Positions 18,667 through 27,869 are shown, numbered from the stretch's first letter. The stretch is DNA of 32,774 nt from Bacillus sp. P14.5 (GCF_003316765.1 NZ_NIJF01000029.1:1-32774); one strand, 5' to 3'. Numbers and translations are program-made. Notes: generated by a model from the sequence alone, not told the origin.

Positions 18667-20247
18667 ATGAGGAAAATGAAAATAGCTGATATGAATCTAT
18701 TTCATGAAGGAATCTCCGAAAGACTCAGCAGCCTGAGCCGTCTGGAACAGAACCTGCAGAACTTGCTGGAAACAGTCGAGAGCTTTTCTGCCATGGAGGA
18801 TGTACTGAAAGGAAACGGCGGCAGTGCCATCCGTTCCTTTTATGCAAATTGCCACGCCCCTTTTCTTGAATTCCTTGGAAAATTTATTCAACACTATACG
18901 AATACCCTTCAAAAAATCAGCTCTGCGCTGATCGACCTGGAGCCCGATGCTAATGGCTACATCAGGGTCAGTTACCTCGAAGGCGAGCTGGACCATGCTC
19001 TGACTACCGTCACTAACCATACAATCAGCCTTGTGGATGAAACAAATGGGATTTTGGGGAAAGTAGCGGATATTGTAACCCTGCCGCGCTTGAATGATAG
19101 CCAATTTATTCATGAGTCCAGAACAGCTAGAAGTCATAAAGACGATTCAGTCATGAAGCTGAACGAATTCGATGCACAGCAAAGCTCTGTCCTTGAAAGC
19201 GTTGAAGCCGATTTGAACGCACTGGAAAAGTGGATTTTCGAGTTGGAAGGACTGGTCAAGGAGAATTTGACTGGGGTGGATTTTCCCTCGGGATCCTGGG
19301 AGGAATATACCTCAACGGACCCTAATTTAGCGAGGATTACAGGCAAGGAAGCCAATTTAGTAGAGGTATCCTCCGGCGAAGGAAATGAGTCTGCGAAGGA
19401 CGCTCATTCTATCACTCCGTATATGTATGCTGCAAAAAATACGGTAGGTTATATGAAGAAATCTAACACTGGAATTCGGGAGGGAATCTCAAGTTTCAGG
19501 ATGTATATGGCCGCCAAAAATAACGGTATGACAGTTACTAAGACCTATGATCCCCGGAAAAAAACGTATGGTTATCGAATAAACGCAACTGGGAATGCAC
19601 TTAAAGCGTTAGGAGTGGAACCAGACAGACGGGCATTTAAGGATTTAATGCACGGAGTTCCCAAGAATGGAAGGAATCTTAAACCGGAGCATTACGAGAA
19701 AGCAGCTAAAAACACAACTATCCTGAAGTATGCTTCCAAAAAGCCGGGGCAAAGCGGATGGTCTGCAGTTGGTGAGAAAGCCTTAGATAAGGTTCCTGCA
19801 TTAAAGTACTGGAATGATCAAGCCAGTCTTTATGAGAAAGCAAAAACAGTCGGGGGAGCCCTCCTTAGAGGTGCCGGCAAATCCCTTAAAGATACTGTGG
19901 ATATCAAAAGCATTGCCAAGAGCGGTGCATTTAAAGGGGCAACCAAAAGCCTGGGTCCTATAGGTGCCGGGTTAACCTATTATAGTAACTATAATACTGC
20001 TGTGGAAGATGGGCTGGCAGGAAAAGAGGCGGCAGGAAGGGCAGCTGTTGATACAGCCATTGATACAGCAGTAGGAGGGGGCGTACAAGCAGCCTTCACT
20101 GCAGCAGGTACGGTTTTCATTCCTATTCCAGGGGTTGGAACTGCAATTGGAGTGGCTGCAGGAATTGCTGCAAATACATTGCTGAATAAAAAAGACAAAA
20201 AGACCGGCAAATCTGTAATGGATAAAATCAAAGGCTGGTTTCACTAA
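18667..20247 (+). CDS. LXG-domain type VII effector with glycine-zipper C-terminus
   Basis: A 526-aa polymorphic toxin-like protein. Residues ~1-235 form the helical LXG delivery domain; the segment LKGNGGSAIRSFY and following helices are typical. A middle region (~245-420) is basic and has no recognised nuclease motif. The C-terminus (~425-526) is rich in Gly and Ala, with GVQAAFTAAGTVFIPIPGVG and TAIGVAAGIAANTLL forming two hydrophobic glycine-zipper segments, followed by a lysine-rich tail. This pattern suggests a membrane-active or pore-forming effector, as reported for the streptococcal LXG toxin TelE; that is inference. The next gene encodes a membrane protein in the place expected for immunity. 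The secretion machine is not in the window. Confidence 0.85.
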   Translation: MRKMKIADMNLFHEGISERLSSLSRLEQNLQNLLETVESFSAMEDVLKGNGGSAIRSFYANCHAPFLEFLGKFIQHYTNTLQKISSALIDLEPDANGYIRVSYLEGELDHALTTVTNHTISLVDETNGILGKVADIVTLPRLNDSQFIHESRTARSHKDDSVMKLNEFDAQQSSVLESVEADLNALEKWIFELEGLVKENLTGVDFPSGSWEEYTSTDPNLARITGKEANLVEVSSGEGNESAKDAHSITPYMYAAKNTVGYMKKSNTGIREGISSFRMYMAAKNNGMTVTKTYDPRKKTYGYRINATGNALKALGVEPDRRAFKDLMHGVPKNGRNLKPEHYEKAAKNTTILKYASKKPGQSGWSAVGEKALDKVPALKYWNDQASLYEKAKTVGGALLRGAGKSLKDTVDIKSIAKSGAFKGATKSLGPIGAGLTYYSNYNTAVEDGLAGKEAAGRAAVDTAIDTAVGGGVQAAFTAAGTVFIPIPGVGTAIGVAAGIAANTLLNKKDKKTGKSVMDKIKGWFH

Positions 20248-20267
20248 AAGAAAGTAGGTAAATATTT

Positions 20268-21044
20268 ATGCTGAATAAATTACCTGAGCATTATTTTGAA
20301 GTATTAAAAGCACCAATTATTTCAGGGAGGCAAAGTCCTAATTCTTTCGGTGGGAATCTGATTGCCTCTATCCTTCTTCAATGGCTGATTTATTATATAA
20401 CGTATTCTATTGCCTCTTCATACACAAAGTATCCTGGTACAGAAACAATTAAGGAAATTCATTTTGCAGCAACCATTTGCACCAGCATATTATGCCTGCT
20501 GTTCGGAATCCCTGCTATTTATAAAAGATTTGAGAAACTGCAATATTTAGTGTCAATTCTGGTGTCTCACATGCTTTTTACTGTTCCGGGTCTATTATGG
20601 GCCTTGTTTACCATTGGACAAGGAGAATTGGCTACAGCAGAATCTTTAGTAACTTTTACTGTAATTATTATTGTTACAGCCGTTTTATTACTGGGAGTTA
20701 CAATCTTTCGTTTTTTAAGGCTGCTAAAAAAAGGAGAGTATCAGGAAGGATCAACACGAGGGCAAATCAGGGAGCGGTTTGAGGCTAAATCCTATTTACC
20801 GATTGCCGTTGTTGGCGGGCTCGGTTGTGTGTTTGTTATTCAGTATTTTATTAGAAACTTCCAAATGGAATCATTAGAATCCGTTACATTGATCGTCCTC
20901 CCTATTTTAATCTTCTATGGAATGATTTTCGTCCTGCCAGAGCAGCTGGTGATTCTTTACTGTAAATTCAGATTTGATGATTTTAACATATATCAAAGAA
21001 GAGTAAAACCGCCTAAAAAAGTTGGATTGGAAAGGAAGGGATAG
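20268..21044 (+). CDS. polytopic membrane protein, probable immunity protein of LXG effector
   Basis: A 258-aa protein with about six hydrophobic segments (near residues 28-50, 62-82, 94-116, 124-150, 178-196 and 205-225) and basic ends. I do not recognise a named family. It begins 20 nt after the LXG gene and is followed 2 nt later by the next gene, so it belongs to the same transcript. Cognate immunity genes normally follow LXG toxins directly, and a membrane immunity protein would suit a membrane-acting toxin. The assignment rests on position and topology only. Confidence 0.65.
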   Translation: MLNKLPEHYFEVLKAPIISGRQSPNSFGGNLIASILLQWLIYYITYSIASSYTKYPGTETIKEIHFAATICTSILCLLFGIPAIYKRFEKLQYLVSILVSHMLFTVPGLLWALFTIGQGELATAESLVTFTVIIIVTAVLLLGVTIFRFLRLLKKGEYQEGSTRGQIRERFEAKSYLPIAVVGGLGCVFVIQYFIRNFQMESLESVTLIVLPILIFYGMIFVLPEQLVILYCKFRFDDFNIYQRRVKPPKKVGLERKG

Positions 21045-21046
21045 GG

Positions 21047-21508
21047 TTGGAAATCAGAAGAGCTTCATTATATTTTGACCACTTAATGACGTATTCCATG
21101 GAAGGAAAGAAAGAGGATTGGCAGGAAGGCTTTGCGGTTCTTGAAGAGCTTGAGCTGGAGCAGAGAGTCTATAAGAATGGACCTGTCTTTTTCACTTTCA
21201 AATCCCATGATACAGGGGATACGGGTGAGTTTACATACTATCTGCCAATCAATGAAGAGGTTGAAATGGCGGGTGATTCAGATATTCAATATCAGGAAAA
21301 GGTTGATGTACCGGATGCACTTCTTCTCAGGCAGGCAGATCAATATCAGGATTTCAACCAAGCTTATGCTAGTATTAAAAACTATTCGTCCGAAAACGGA
21401 GTAGATGTGGAGGATACATTCTATTGTGTGCTATTGGAAGTCTATGATGATATCATTCTTGATCTCTATGTCCCTGTAACAGGTTCAGGTGATTCCCATG
21501 GTGTATGA
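21047..21508 (+). CDS. DUF5085-like LXG-operon accessory protein
   Basis: 153 aa, acidic and soluble. It looks like a diverged member of the DUF5085 group that accompanies LXG operons in Bacillus. The N-terminus is shorter in similarity than in the next gene, but the layout is shared: an early helical region, then GPVFFTF, a beta-rich centre and an acidic C-terminal half. The start is a TTG at 21047 after a GGAAGGGA site, 2 nt after the previous stop. Role unknown; it could be an effector chaperone, an adaptor or a second immunity protein. Confidence 0.6.
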   Translation: MEIRRASLYFDHLMTYSMEGKKEDWQEGFAVLEELELEQRVYKNGPVFFTFKSHDTGDTGEFTYYLPINEEVEMAGDSDIQYQEKVDVPDALLLRQADQYQDFNQAYASIKNYSSENGVDVEDTFYCVLLEVYDDIILDLYVPVTGSGDSHGV

Positions 21509-21950
21509 TCAGCATGCGATTTCCTATAGAAATACAGCTTCCAAACTGTACCGGTTCCTTCCAGAGGAAATTAACCTGGCCTTTGAGGACTTTGAAGCGC
21601 TGCTGACAAAGCATGGATACCATACTACCGGTGATATGTTTTTTGCGATAATGAGCAATCCCTTTGATGAGCTGATGATTGCGGAAATTTTCTTTGTGGT
21701 CGAAGAAGGCCGGGTTGAGCTGCCGGAAGAGGAAAAGGTTAACTTCCGGAGTTATTTCTTCGTCAAGGATATGGTCATGACGAGAGCTCTGGAGGAAGTA
21801 GAAATTTCTTCACAGGAGAAGTTCTGGGAGATCTTGAACTATATTGAGTCGGAAGAACAAATTCAGACCACTCCAATCTTTGTGAATTATAAGCAGACCT
21901 CCAAAGGGACCACTTTTGTGGAAATGAGTGCCGGCATGAGCCGTTATTAA
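21498..21950 (+). CDS. DUF5085 family protein
   Basis: 150 aa. The segments GDMFFAIMSNPFDE, EIFFVVEEG and FRSYFFVKDMVMTRALE fit DUF5085, a family found in type VII LXG loci. The frame opens at a GTG at 21489, but AGGTGA at 21487-21492 favours ATG 21498, overlapping the previous gene by 11 nt. It is the last gene of the LXG operon, followed by a terminator. The function is unknown. Two consecutive proteins of this type suggest duplication or a hetero-oligomer. Confidence 0.7.
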   Translation: MVYDQHAISYRNTASKLYRFLPEEINLAFEDFEALLTKHGYHTTGDMFFAIMSNPFDELMIAEIFFVVEEGRVELPEEEKVNFRSYFFVKDMVMTRALEEVEISSQEKFWEILNYIESEEQIQTTPIFVNYKQTSKGTTFVEMSAGMSRY

Positions 21951-21960
21951 CATAAGAAAG

Positions 21961-21993
21961 GCTGTTCTTCCTGAGGGAAGGGCAGCTTTTTTT
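21961..21993 (+). terminator. terminator of LXG operon
   Basis: An 11-bp stem with G-U pairs (21961-21971 with 21976-21986), loop TGAG, then seven T. Confidence 0.88.
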
Positions 21994-22256
21994 ATGGATA
22001 GGTAAACTTTATGGAACCCATAAAATAAGACGTCGACCACCGAGTGCAGGTATAAATAGTATTAATAAGAAGTGAATCAAGTGGTATCTTTCCTTTACCG
22101 CAATTCTGAACTGCGCACAGCCAGATTACTACGGAATAGACTTTCCTCCCACAATTCTTTTCAGACAGTAAGATGCCAATCACATCTGATTTGCCCTGGA
22201 TCAGTAACAGCCATTTGAGGTATGAAGAAGAGCCCGGTAAGGGAAATTGTCCACGT

Positions 22257-22298
22257 AAAAGGCTTCTCAATCGACCTGATTCTTGAGAAGCCTATTTT
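22257..22298 (-). terminator. terminator of rpiR-type gene (bidirectional)
   Basis: A perfect 11-bp stem AGGCTTCTCAA (22260-22270) with TTGAGAAGCCT (22283-22293), flanked by A's on the left and T's on the right, so it can act from both sides. The region 21994-22256 shows no supported gene. Confidence 0.8.
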
Positions 22299-22333
22299 AT
22301 GAAAATTTCACAGCGGATAATCATTTAAGTCTG

Positions 22334-23167
22334 TTACTTTGGCAGGTATTGCGCGTACTCCTTGCGAAGGCTGTTTAGCTTTTGAAGTCTGTTTAGTACA
22401 GTATCTTCACGCAGTACACCCACTCCGACAATCAAGCATTCAAGGATTACTGTAGGCGCAACCATTGAGTGGAACTCCCACATTTCTCCCCTGCTTGCAT
22501 AAAAAGCGTATTCTGCCTCGGTATTGAGATCCGAGACAAGTCTGTCCGTAATTAAGATGGTTGTGGAATTAGTTTTGTTTTTATAATCGAAAATCACTTT
22601 TGCTTCTGATGAGCTATTCACAAAGCCTAATAGCAGTACAACATCTTTTTCTGTTAAGTGAACGAGCTGCTCAAACAATTCATGCCCGCTCTTTGCCATT
22701 ACTCTTACGTCCAAACCAAACCGTTCCATCCGAAACTGAAACAATCTGCCTAATCCCTCTGCTGGCCCCGGGGCGTGGACATATACCTTCTCTGCCTCAT
22801 GGATAGCCGCCACTGCATGCTTAAATTCATCTTTTGCCAATTGGTTTCCCGTTTCGATTAAATGATTAATATTTTTATCTATCATTTCCCACACAAGGTT
22901 ATTATGGTTCACTTTATTGATAATGTGCTTCATTTTATTTGCGGGCGATACATCCAATCGTTCCTTTAGATGAAGTTTAAAGCTTTTGAAATTTTGATAA
23001 CCGACTGTCTTCCAAAATCGCGAAACAGTCGCTATACTAATGGCCAATTCATTGGCAATATCCTGTTCGGTAAGGTAGGGAACTTCTTTGGTGTTTCGTA
23101 AGATGAAATCAGCAATCTTTTTCTGGTTATAAGACATCTTAGTGTTTTTAACATCAAAAAATTCCAC
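22334..23167 (-). CDS. MurR/RpiR family transcriptional regulator
   Basis: 277 aa. Residues ~1-77 are the RpiR helix-turn-helix domain; the recognition region is ELAISIATVSRFWKTVGYQNF. Residues ~110-245 are a SIS sugar-phosphate-binding domain (VYVHAPGPAEGLGRLFQFRM, then VLLLGFVNSSSEAK). Such regulators sense phosphosugars and control adjacent genes. The start is a GTG (23167) with AAGGAG upstream. The gene is divergent from the ECF transporter operon and shares with it an intergenic palindrome, so it very likely regulates that operon. In SIS isomerases the ligand loop reads GxSGxT-like; here it is GFVNSSSEA, so ligand identity is open. Confidence 0.9.
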   Translation of the reverse strand: MEFFDVKNTKMSYNQKKIADFILRNTKEVPYLTEQDIANELAISIATVSRFWKTVGYQNFKSFKLHLKERLDVSPANKMKHIINKVNHNNLVWEMIDKNINHLIETGNQLAKDEFKHAVAAIHEAEKVYVHAPGPAEGLGRLFQFRMERFGLDVRVMAKSGHELFEQLVHLTEKDVVLLLGFVNSSSEAKVIFDYKNKTNSTTILITDRLVSDLNTEAEYAFYASRGEMWEFHSMVAPTVILECLIVGVGVLREDTVLNRLQKLNSLRKEYAQYLPK

Positions 23168-23236
23168 ATCTTCACTCCTTTTTTAGTAACTTCAATTGTA
23201 AGGCTTCCCTAAGATTATAGCGGTTTTTCCTCCTCT

Positions 23237-23255
23237 TATGAAAAAAACTTTCATA
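23237..23255. promoter_or_regulatory. palindromic operator candidate for RpiR-type regulator
   Basis: TATGAAA (23237-23243), five bases, TTTCATA (23249-23255) lie in the divergent promoter region. TGAAA/TTTCA half-sites are in keeping with known MurR/RpiR operators. It lies 70 bp upstream of the regulator start and about 110 bp upstream of the transporter start. Confidence 0.55.
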
Positions 23256-23362
23256 TTTTAGAAATACTCAACTTTTTTTACATGATATCAATGATGCTTT
23301 TATATTAAGTTAATAATCTGTCCTTACAATGAAGTTGAACTTAGATATTAGGAGGGATTAAA

Positions 23363-24238
23363 TTGAACAATTTACGAAGTCAGCAGCTGAGCCAGTCACA
23401 GAAGTTAATGGTATTTATCTTATCTATGTCACTTTTCGGGATAGCAAACATTATCACCGAAATTACTCCTGAAATTGTCATCGGCCCTGTGGAATTATCC
23501 GTTTCATATTTTGCTTTCGTACCTTTGACCATGGTATTCCTATTTAGTCCGCTCCATGCAGCCCTGGGAGCTCCGCTTGGGGAAATTATATTTGCGGATT
23601 TATTAATGGGTGACTTCGGGGGAATTGGAGAACTTGAAGGATTCATTGAATTTGGTTTGGGAATGTACGTAGCTGGACTGCTTGTCAAAGATCCGACGAA
23701 CAGAAAGCAGCTGGCACTTGGCGCTTTGATTGGTGTCGGGATTGACCAAATGCTAAGTACAATTGTTGATATAGGAAAAGTTTGGTTCGGAATAGAAGAA
23801 TTAGAAGCTGTACCAGGCATTGCGGAAAGTATCCTTGTCTTGGAGGGAATAAGCTTCACGACTGAAATGCTGATATCTGGTGTGTTGTTTGGTTTAATCC
23901 CGGCATTGTGGCTTGTGCCCAAGCTTTACGGAAAGATAGAGCCGCTAATGGGCTTTGAACCCCGCAACCCGCAAACCTTTAAATCATCTAATGAAGTTAT
24001 CAATGTAAAGTTTATCATTTTAGCTGTCTTCTTCGCCTTCGTTGCCATGATAAGTGAATTTTTGGCCACACTTGATGTGAACTTTGCTGTATGGGAACCG
24101 GATTTTATTGATCAATTTGGTATGCAATTCTTATGGATTGGTGTATCAGCCGCTGTCATTGTATTGCTGGTCGCAATCCTTGGTATAACCAAGATGGTGA
24201 AAAAACAAAATCGGATTGAACACAAAAAAGGAGCTTAA
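23363..24238 (+). CDS. ECF transporter S-component-like membrane protein
   Basis: 291 aa with about seven to eight hydrophobic segments, larger than typical S components (~180-200 aa). It starts with TTG after TTAGGAGGG. The N-terminal two thirds resemble an S-component fold, with acidic residues in unusual loops (GDFGGIGELEGFIEF). It is followed immediately by a double ATPase gene and a T-component gene, which supports its role as the substrate-binding part of a dedicated (group I) ECF importer. The substrate is not recognisable. RpiR control and a PHP enzyme in the operon point to a phosphorylated or sugar-derived compound, as inference only. Confidence 0.75.
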   Translation: MNNLRSQQLSQSQKLMVFILSMSLFGIANIITEITPEIVIGPVELSVSYFAFVPLTMVFLFSPLHAALGAPLGEIIFADLLMGDFGGIGELEGFIEFGLGMYVAGLLVKDPTNRKQLALGALIGVGIDQMLSTIVDIGKVWFGIEELEAVPGIAESILVLEGISFTTEMLISGVLFGLIPALWLVPKLYGKIEPLMGFEPRNPQTFKSSNEVINVKFIILAVFFAFVAMISEFLATLDVNFAVWEPDFIDQFGMQFLWIGVSAAVIVLLVAILGITKMVKKQNRIEHKKGA

Positions 24239-24246
24239 CTTCTGGA

Positions 24247-25977
24247 ATGGATACATTAATCTCTATTAGAGACCTTTTCTTTAAGTACCCAGGCGGGAAG
24301 GAAACTATATTAAATGGTGTAAATCTGGAGATAAAGAAAGGTGATTTCACCGCTGTCATTGGAAGCAATGGCAGTGGGAAAACCACCTTGTGCAAAGCCT
24401 TCAACGGACTGATTCCCCACTTTTATGTTGGTGAAATCGGCGGTGAAGTGATGGTCGATGGTCTAGATACCAGAGATCATTCTGTAGCAGAGTTATCTAA
24501 GAAGATTGCCTATGTTTATCAAGACTTTGAAAATCAACTGGTCCGTCCGACCGTATATGATGAAGTTACCTTTTCTCCATTGAGTTTTGGCATGAAGGAT
24601 TTTAAAGAGCGTGGACAGCGTGCCTTGGAGATGCTGGATCTGACGCATATTAAAAACGAATTCATCTGGCAGCTAAGCGGGGGCCAGAAGCATCTGACAG
24701 CTTTAGCAAGTGTGCTTTCAGTCGATCCGGAAGTCATTATCATTGATGAGCCCGTTGCCCAATTGGACCCGGTCAATGCCGCGAAAATTTATGAAAAGTT
24801 GAAAATACTAAACGAGGTGTACGGAAAAACGATCATTGTCATTGAGCATCACACAGAATTCATTGGAGACTATTGCAAGAATGTCATCATGATGGATAAA
24901 GGGAAGGCTCTATGGAACTTGCCTGTAAAGGTAGCTTTAAGCAAAGTCGGACAATTGACTGAAAAGGACATATTCCCTCCTCAAGTGACACAAGTGGTGC
25001 ACCGCCTCAATCAAAACAGCCACTTGCTTCCGGTCACGGTCTCACAGGGAGTGGAGTATCTCAACAGCCAGCCGCTTACTATTGAACAACATCGTCTCGA
25101 TGAAATGAACAGCAATGACGAAGTGGAGACTGCAGTGAGGAAGCCGGTTGTTTCCCTATCAGATGTCACGCATGGATATAAAACGCTGAAACGAGAACTT
25201 AAATATGTATTTAACGGGCTGGACCTATCATTCTATGAAGGTGATCGGGTAGCTATTGTGGGCAGTAATGGAGCAGGGAAGTCAACATTATTAAAAATCA
25301 TTACAGGAATCATCAAGTTGAGGCAGGGCAAAGTGGAAATAGGGGGAGAGGATGTGACGGAAACATCCCCTGAAGCATTAGCAGAAAAAGTAACGTACAT
25401 CTATCAAAATCCTGAAGAAATGTTCATAGAGGATAGTATAGTCAAGGACATTGGTTATTTTCAGGAAGTGAGAGATATCTTCGGCCGGGAAGCATTTGTC
25501 CAGAACTTGGTGGAACGCTTCCATCTGGAGAAGATTAAAGATAGAGATGGCCGGTTATTGAGCGGCGGCCAGCAGCGCCGTGCCTCAATGGCGATAGGAC
25601 TGGGGATGCTGCCTGAAGTCATTTTGCTTGATGAACCCACCAGCAGTTTAGACATCTCCAGCCGTAAAGAAATGCTGAAGATGCTGGACCAGCTGAAAGA
25701 TACTGTTAAGACGGTCGTCGTGGCCACACATGACATGCAGCTTGTTGCAGAATGGGCAAACCGGGTCATTGTGATGGATCAAGGAAGAATCATAAAGGAC
25801 GGGACCTGCCGGGAAATATTCAGTGACTCGGATCTTTTGGAGAACGCCTCTATACAGGCCCCCCAGATTATCAAGCTGGGACATGAGCTGGGAATGAGCC
25901 CCATTCCATTGAGTGTTGAAGAGATGCTTTCATGCCTGGTTGTAGAAAGTGGTGAAGAGAAACTTGAAGCCTATTAA
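24247..25977 (+). CDS. ECF transporter fused double ATPase
   Basis: 576 aa with two ABC ATPase domains in one chain, the EcfA1-EcfA2 arrangement also seen in YkoD of B. subtilis. Domain 1 has Walker A GSNGSGKTT (about 39-47), Q-loop YVYQDFENQ, signature LSGGQK and Walker B VIIIDEP. Domain 2 has GSNGAGKST (from about 339), signature LSGGQQRR, VILLDEPT and the switch motif ATHD. After the first signature the usual QR is replaced by HL, a slight asymmetry. It lies 8 nt after the S-like gene and overlaps the T gene, so the three form one operon. Confidence 0.92.
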   Translation: MDTLISIRDLFFKYPGGKETILNGVNLEIKKGDFTAVIGSNGSGKTTLCKAFNGLIPHFYVGEIGGEVMVDGLDTRDHSVAELSKKIAYVYQDFENQLVRPTVYDEVTFSPLSFGMKDFKERGQRALEMLDLTHIKNEFIWQLSGGQKHLTALASVLSVDPEVIIIDEPVAQLDPVNAAKIYEKLKILNEVYGKTIIVIEHHTEFIGDYCKNVIMMDKGKALWNLPVKVALSKVGQLTEKDIFPPQVTQVVHRLNQNSHLLPVTVSQGVEYLNSQPLTIEQHRLDEMNSNDEVETAVRKPVVSLSDVTHGYKTLKRELKYVFNGLDLSFYEGDRVAIVGSNGAGKSTLLKIITGIIKLRQGKVEIGGEDVTETSPEALAEKVTYIYQNPEEMFIEDSIVKDIGYFQEVRDIFGREAFVQNLVERFHLEKIKDRDGRLLSGGQQRRASMAIGLGMLPEVILLDEPTSSLDISSRKEMLKMLDQLKDTVKTVVVATHDMQLVAEWANRVIVMDQGRIIKDGTCREIFSDSDLLENASIQAPQIIKLGHELGMSPIPLSVEEMLSCLVVESGEEKLEAY

Positions 25978-26809
25978 AGAATTATTAAGTAAAATTACCG
26001 TTGAAAATATAAAAATAGAATTGATGCGGACAGCTTATGGAAACAATGACACGCTGATGGGAAAGCTGGATCCACGGGTCGCGATCATTTGGTATATGGT
26101 ATTTGCCATCCTTCCGTGGCTGTTTTGGAATAATACTATTCTATTAGGCTTATTACTCTATATGGTCGTGCTGCTGACCATCTCAAAGGTGAGTCCGCTG
26201 ATTATTTTCTTCCTTGTGTTCGGCCTGGTTACCGAAGCGGGCTACATTATATTTGTGTCGGTCATGTTTGGTGGACATTTATCTGCAGCGATGGCGCTAT
26301 TGACCTTCACGTTAAAGCTTACAATTATCTCACTGGCCAGCATTGTCGTTTTTACCAGTATGGATCCTGAAAAATTCAGTGATGCGCTTATGAGCTTTCG
26401 GCTGCCCAGCCAATTATGCTTCGGGATCTCCTATGGATATCGGATGCTCCCAATTTTAGTGGAGGAATACAATAATATCTTTAATTCATTCCGCTTAAGG
26501 GGGAAAGCACCAGAAAATAAAGGATTTCTCCACTACCATACTATCGTTTATTATTGCAAAACGGCTGTATTCGCCTTCTATCCAATGATGCTTAATACAG
26601 CAAAACGGACACGGACAACGGTCGAGGCATTGGAGGTTAAAGGATTCACCTATTCCTTAAATCATGATGATGTCAGAAAACTAAAGCTTTCCTATTTGAA
26701 GGTAAAGCCGCGGGATATATACTTTTTCACATTTACAATCATCTTAGTTATTGGAATTATTTATTTTGGGAATGCCTTCCCAATGGAAAGAGAGGTACAT
26801 CAATTATGA
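25964..26809 (+). CDS. ECF transporter T component (EcfT/CbiQ family)
   Basis: About 281 aa, polytopic, with hydrophobic segments around residues 45-85 and 95-125 and one near the C-terminus. The T-protein marks are MGKLDPRVAI near the N-terminus and the two coupling motifs of the Ala-Arg-Gly type, here FRLRGKAPEN and the later ALEVKGFTYS. The frame opens at GTG 25949; GGTGAAG spacing favours TTG 25964 or GTG 25952. It overlaps the ATPase gene and overlaps the PHP gene by 4 nt. The T protein couples ATP hydrolysis to toppling of the S protein in the membrane. Confidence 0.88.
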   Translation: MKPIKELLSKITVENIKIELMRTAYGNNDTLMGKLDPRVAIIWYMVFAILPWLFWNNTILLGLLLYMVVLLTISKVSPLIIFFLVFGLVTEAGYIIFVSVMFGGHLSAAMALLTFTLKLTIISLASIVVFTSMDPEKFSDALMSFRLPSQLCFGISYGYRMLPILVEEYNNIFNSFRLRGKAPENKGFLHYHTIVYYCKTAVFAFYPMMLNTAKRTRTTVEALEVKGFTYSLNHDDVRKLKLSYLKVKPRDIYFFTFTIILVIGIIYFGNAFPMEREVHQL

Positions 26810-27558
26810 TTATTGATTTTCATACGCATGGAAAGTTATCGAAAAAAAGCGAGTTCGATTTAGAGTTTTTACTGGGAATGGTGGAAGAAGCCAAGCTGAG
26901 CGGTCTTGACGCTTTCACAATGACTGAGCATTTCAATACATTGCGGTTCTCGGATATTTATGAAACTCTGGACGAGCATTTCAAATATAAAGAAGAATAT
27001 TACGATATCGATGGATTTAAAATATTTCCAGGATTGGAAGTTGACATTAAAGAAACAGGACATATTTTGTTAATCGGCAGCCGTAATGATATCTTGCAAA
27101 TTAGTGAAAGGCTGGCTGCGCATAGACATGAAGACAATTTCATCCCGTTTGCTGATTTATTGTCAATTGCTCAGTCTTATAATGTGATTAAGATTGGCGC
27201 ACATCCTTTTAGAAATTCAACCCCGCTTCATCATATAGATCATGGCTTGTTAAGTCAGCTCGATTTCTTCGACTTGAATGGAAAGGATCTTCATTATGAA
27301 GGGCGGGAAGTGGAATTCAGAGTCCGTAAGCTTGGGAATGAGCTGAATATCCCTGTAGTTGGGGGAAGTGATTCACACTATCCGCTCCAACTGGGAAGCA
27401 TTGTGAATATCCTGGACCGGGACTGTAATACAATAGAGGAAATACGGACAACCATTGAGAACGGCCATTACGAAACCGCAATCTCACCATGTCTGGAAAC
27501 AAAAGTGAAGGCTGCTAAAAAGATCAAGAATATGCTCAAAGAGTCATTAGGCGTATGA
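26806..27558 (+). CDS. PHP-domain metal-dependent phosphoesterase
   Basis: A 250-aa enzyme of the PHP superfamily. Metal ligands are visible in order: DFHTHG at residues 4-9, TEH near 41, a glutamate in GLEVD, GAHPF, and GGSDSH near the C-terminus. These proteins hydrolyse phosphate esters with a two- or three-metal centre. It overlaps the T-component gene by 4 nt and is the last gene of the operon, so it probably acts on the imported compound or its phosphorylated form. Specific substrate unknown. Confidence 0.85.
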   Translation: MIIDFHTHGKLSKKSEFDLEFLLGMVEEAKLSGLDAFTMTEHFNTLRFSDIYETLDEHFKYKEEYYDIDGFKIFPGLEVDIKETGHILLIGSRNDILQISERLAAHRHEDNFIPFADLLSIAQSYNVIKIGAHPFRNSTPLHHIDHGLLSQLDFFDLNGKDLHYEGREVEFRVRKLGNELNIPVVGGSDSHYPLQLGSIVNILDRDCNTIEEIRTTIENGHYETAISPCLETKVKAAKKIKNMLKESLGV

Positions 27559-27703
27559 TCATATCCCAGTCCCGGAACTGGAAGATAGGGGCCGCCTTAA
27601 CTTAAACACTTATTTAGTCAGTATCAGTGAAAGATTCCCCTGTTTAGGATCACAAGGCGAATTCACCACATTATCCTGTAAGGCTGACTTTCACCAGTAT
27701 ATT

Positions 27704-27736
27704 AAACCTTTGGACAGCTACTGTCCAAAGGTTTTT
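27704..27736 (+). terminator. terminator of ECF-PHP operon
   Basis: A 14-bp perfect stem (27704-27717 with 27721-27734), 3-nt loop, ending in a T run. Confidence 0.93.
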
Positions 27737-27869
27737 GTTGAATTTAATCACAGTACGCTTTTAACCAATTGAGGGGTTTCTTCTGAGCAAGGGAAATAAT
27801 GTAAAATAATGAAAGAATTCCGTCTCACTTTTCATGTCACTTTTTAAGAAAAAGTCTTTTAAAGCTTAG

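Noticed and set aside
21992..22270. 92-aa minus-strand frame between the LXG operon and the rpiR-type gene
   Set aside because: It overlaps the terminators on both sides and shows no family features.
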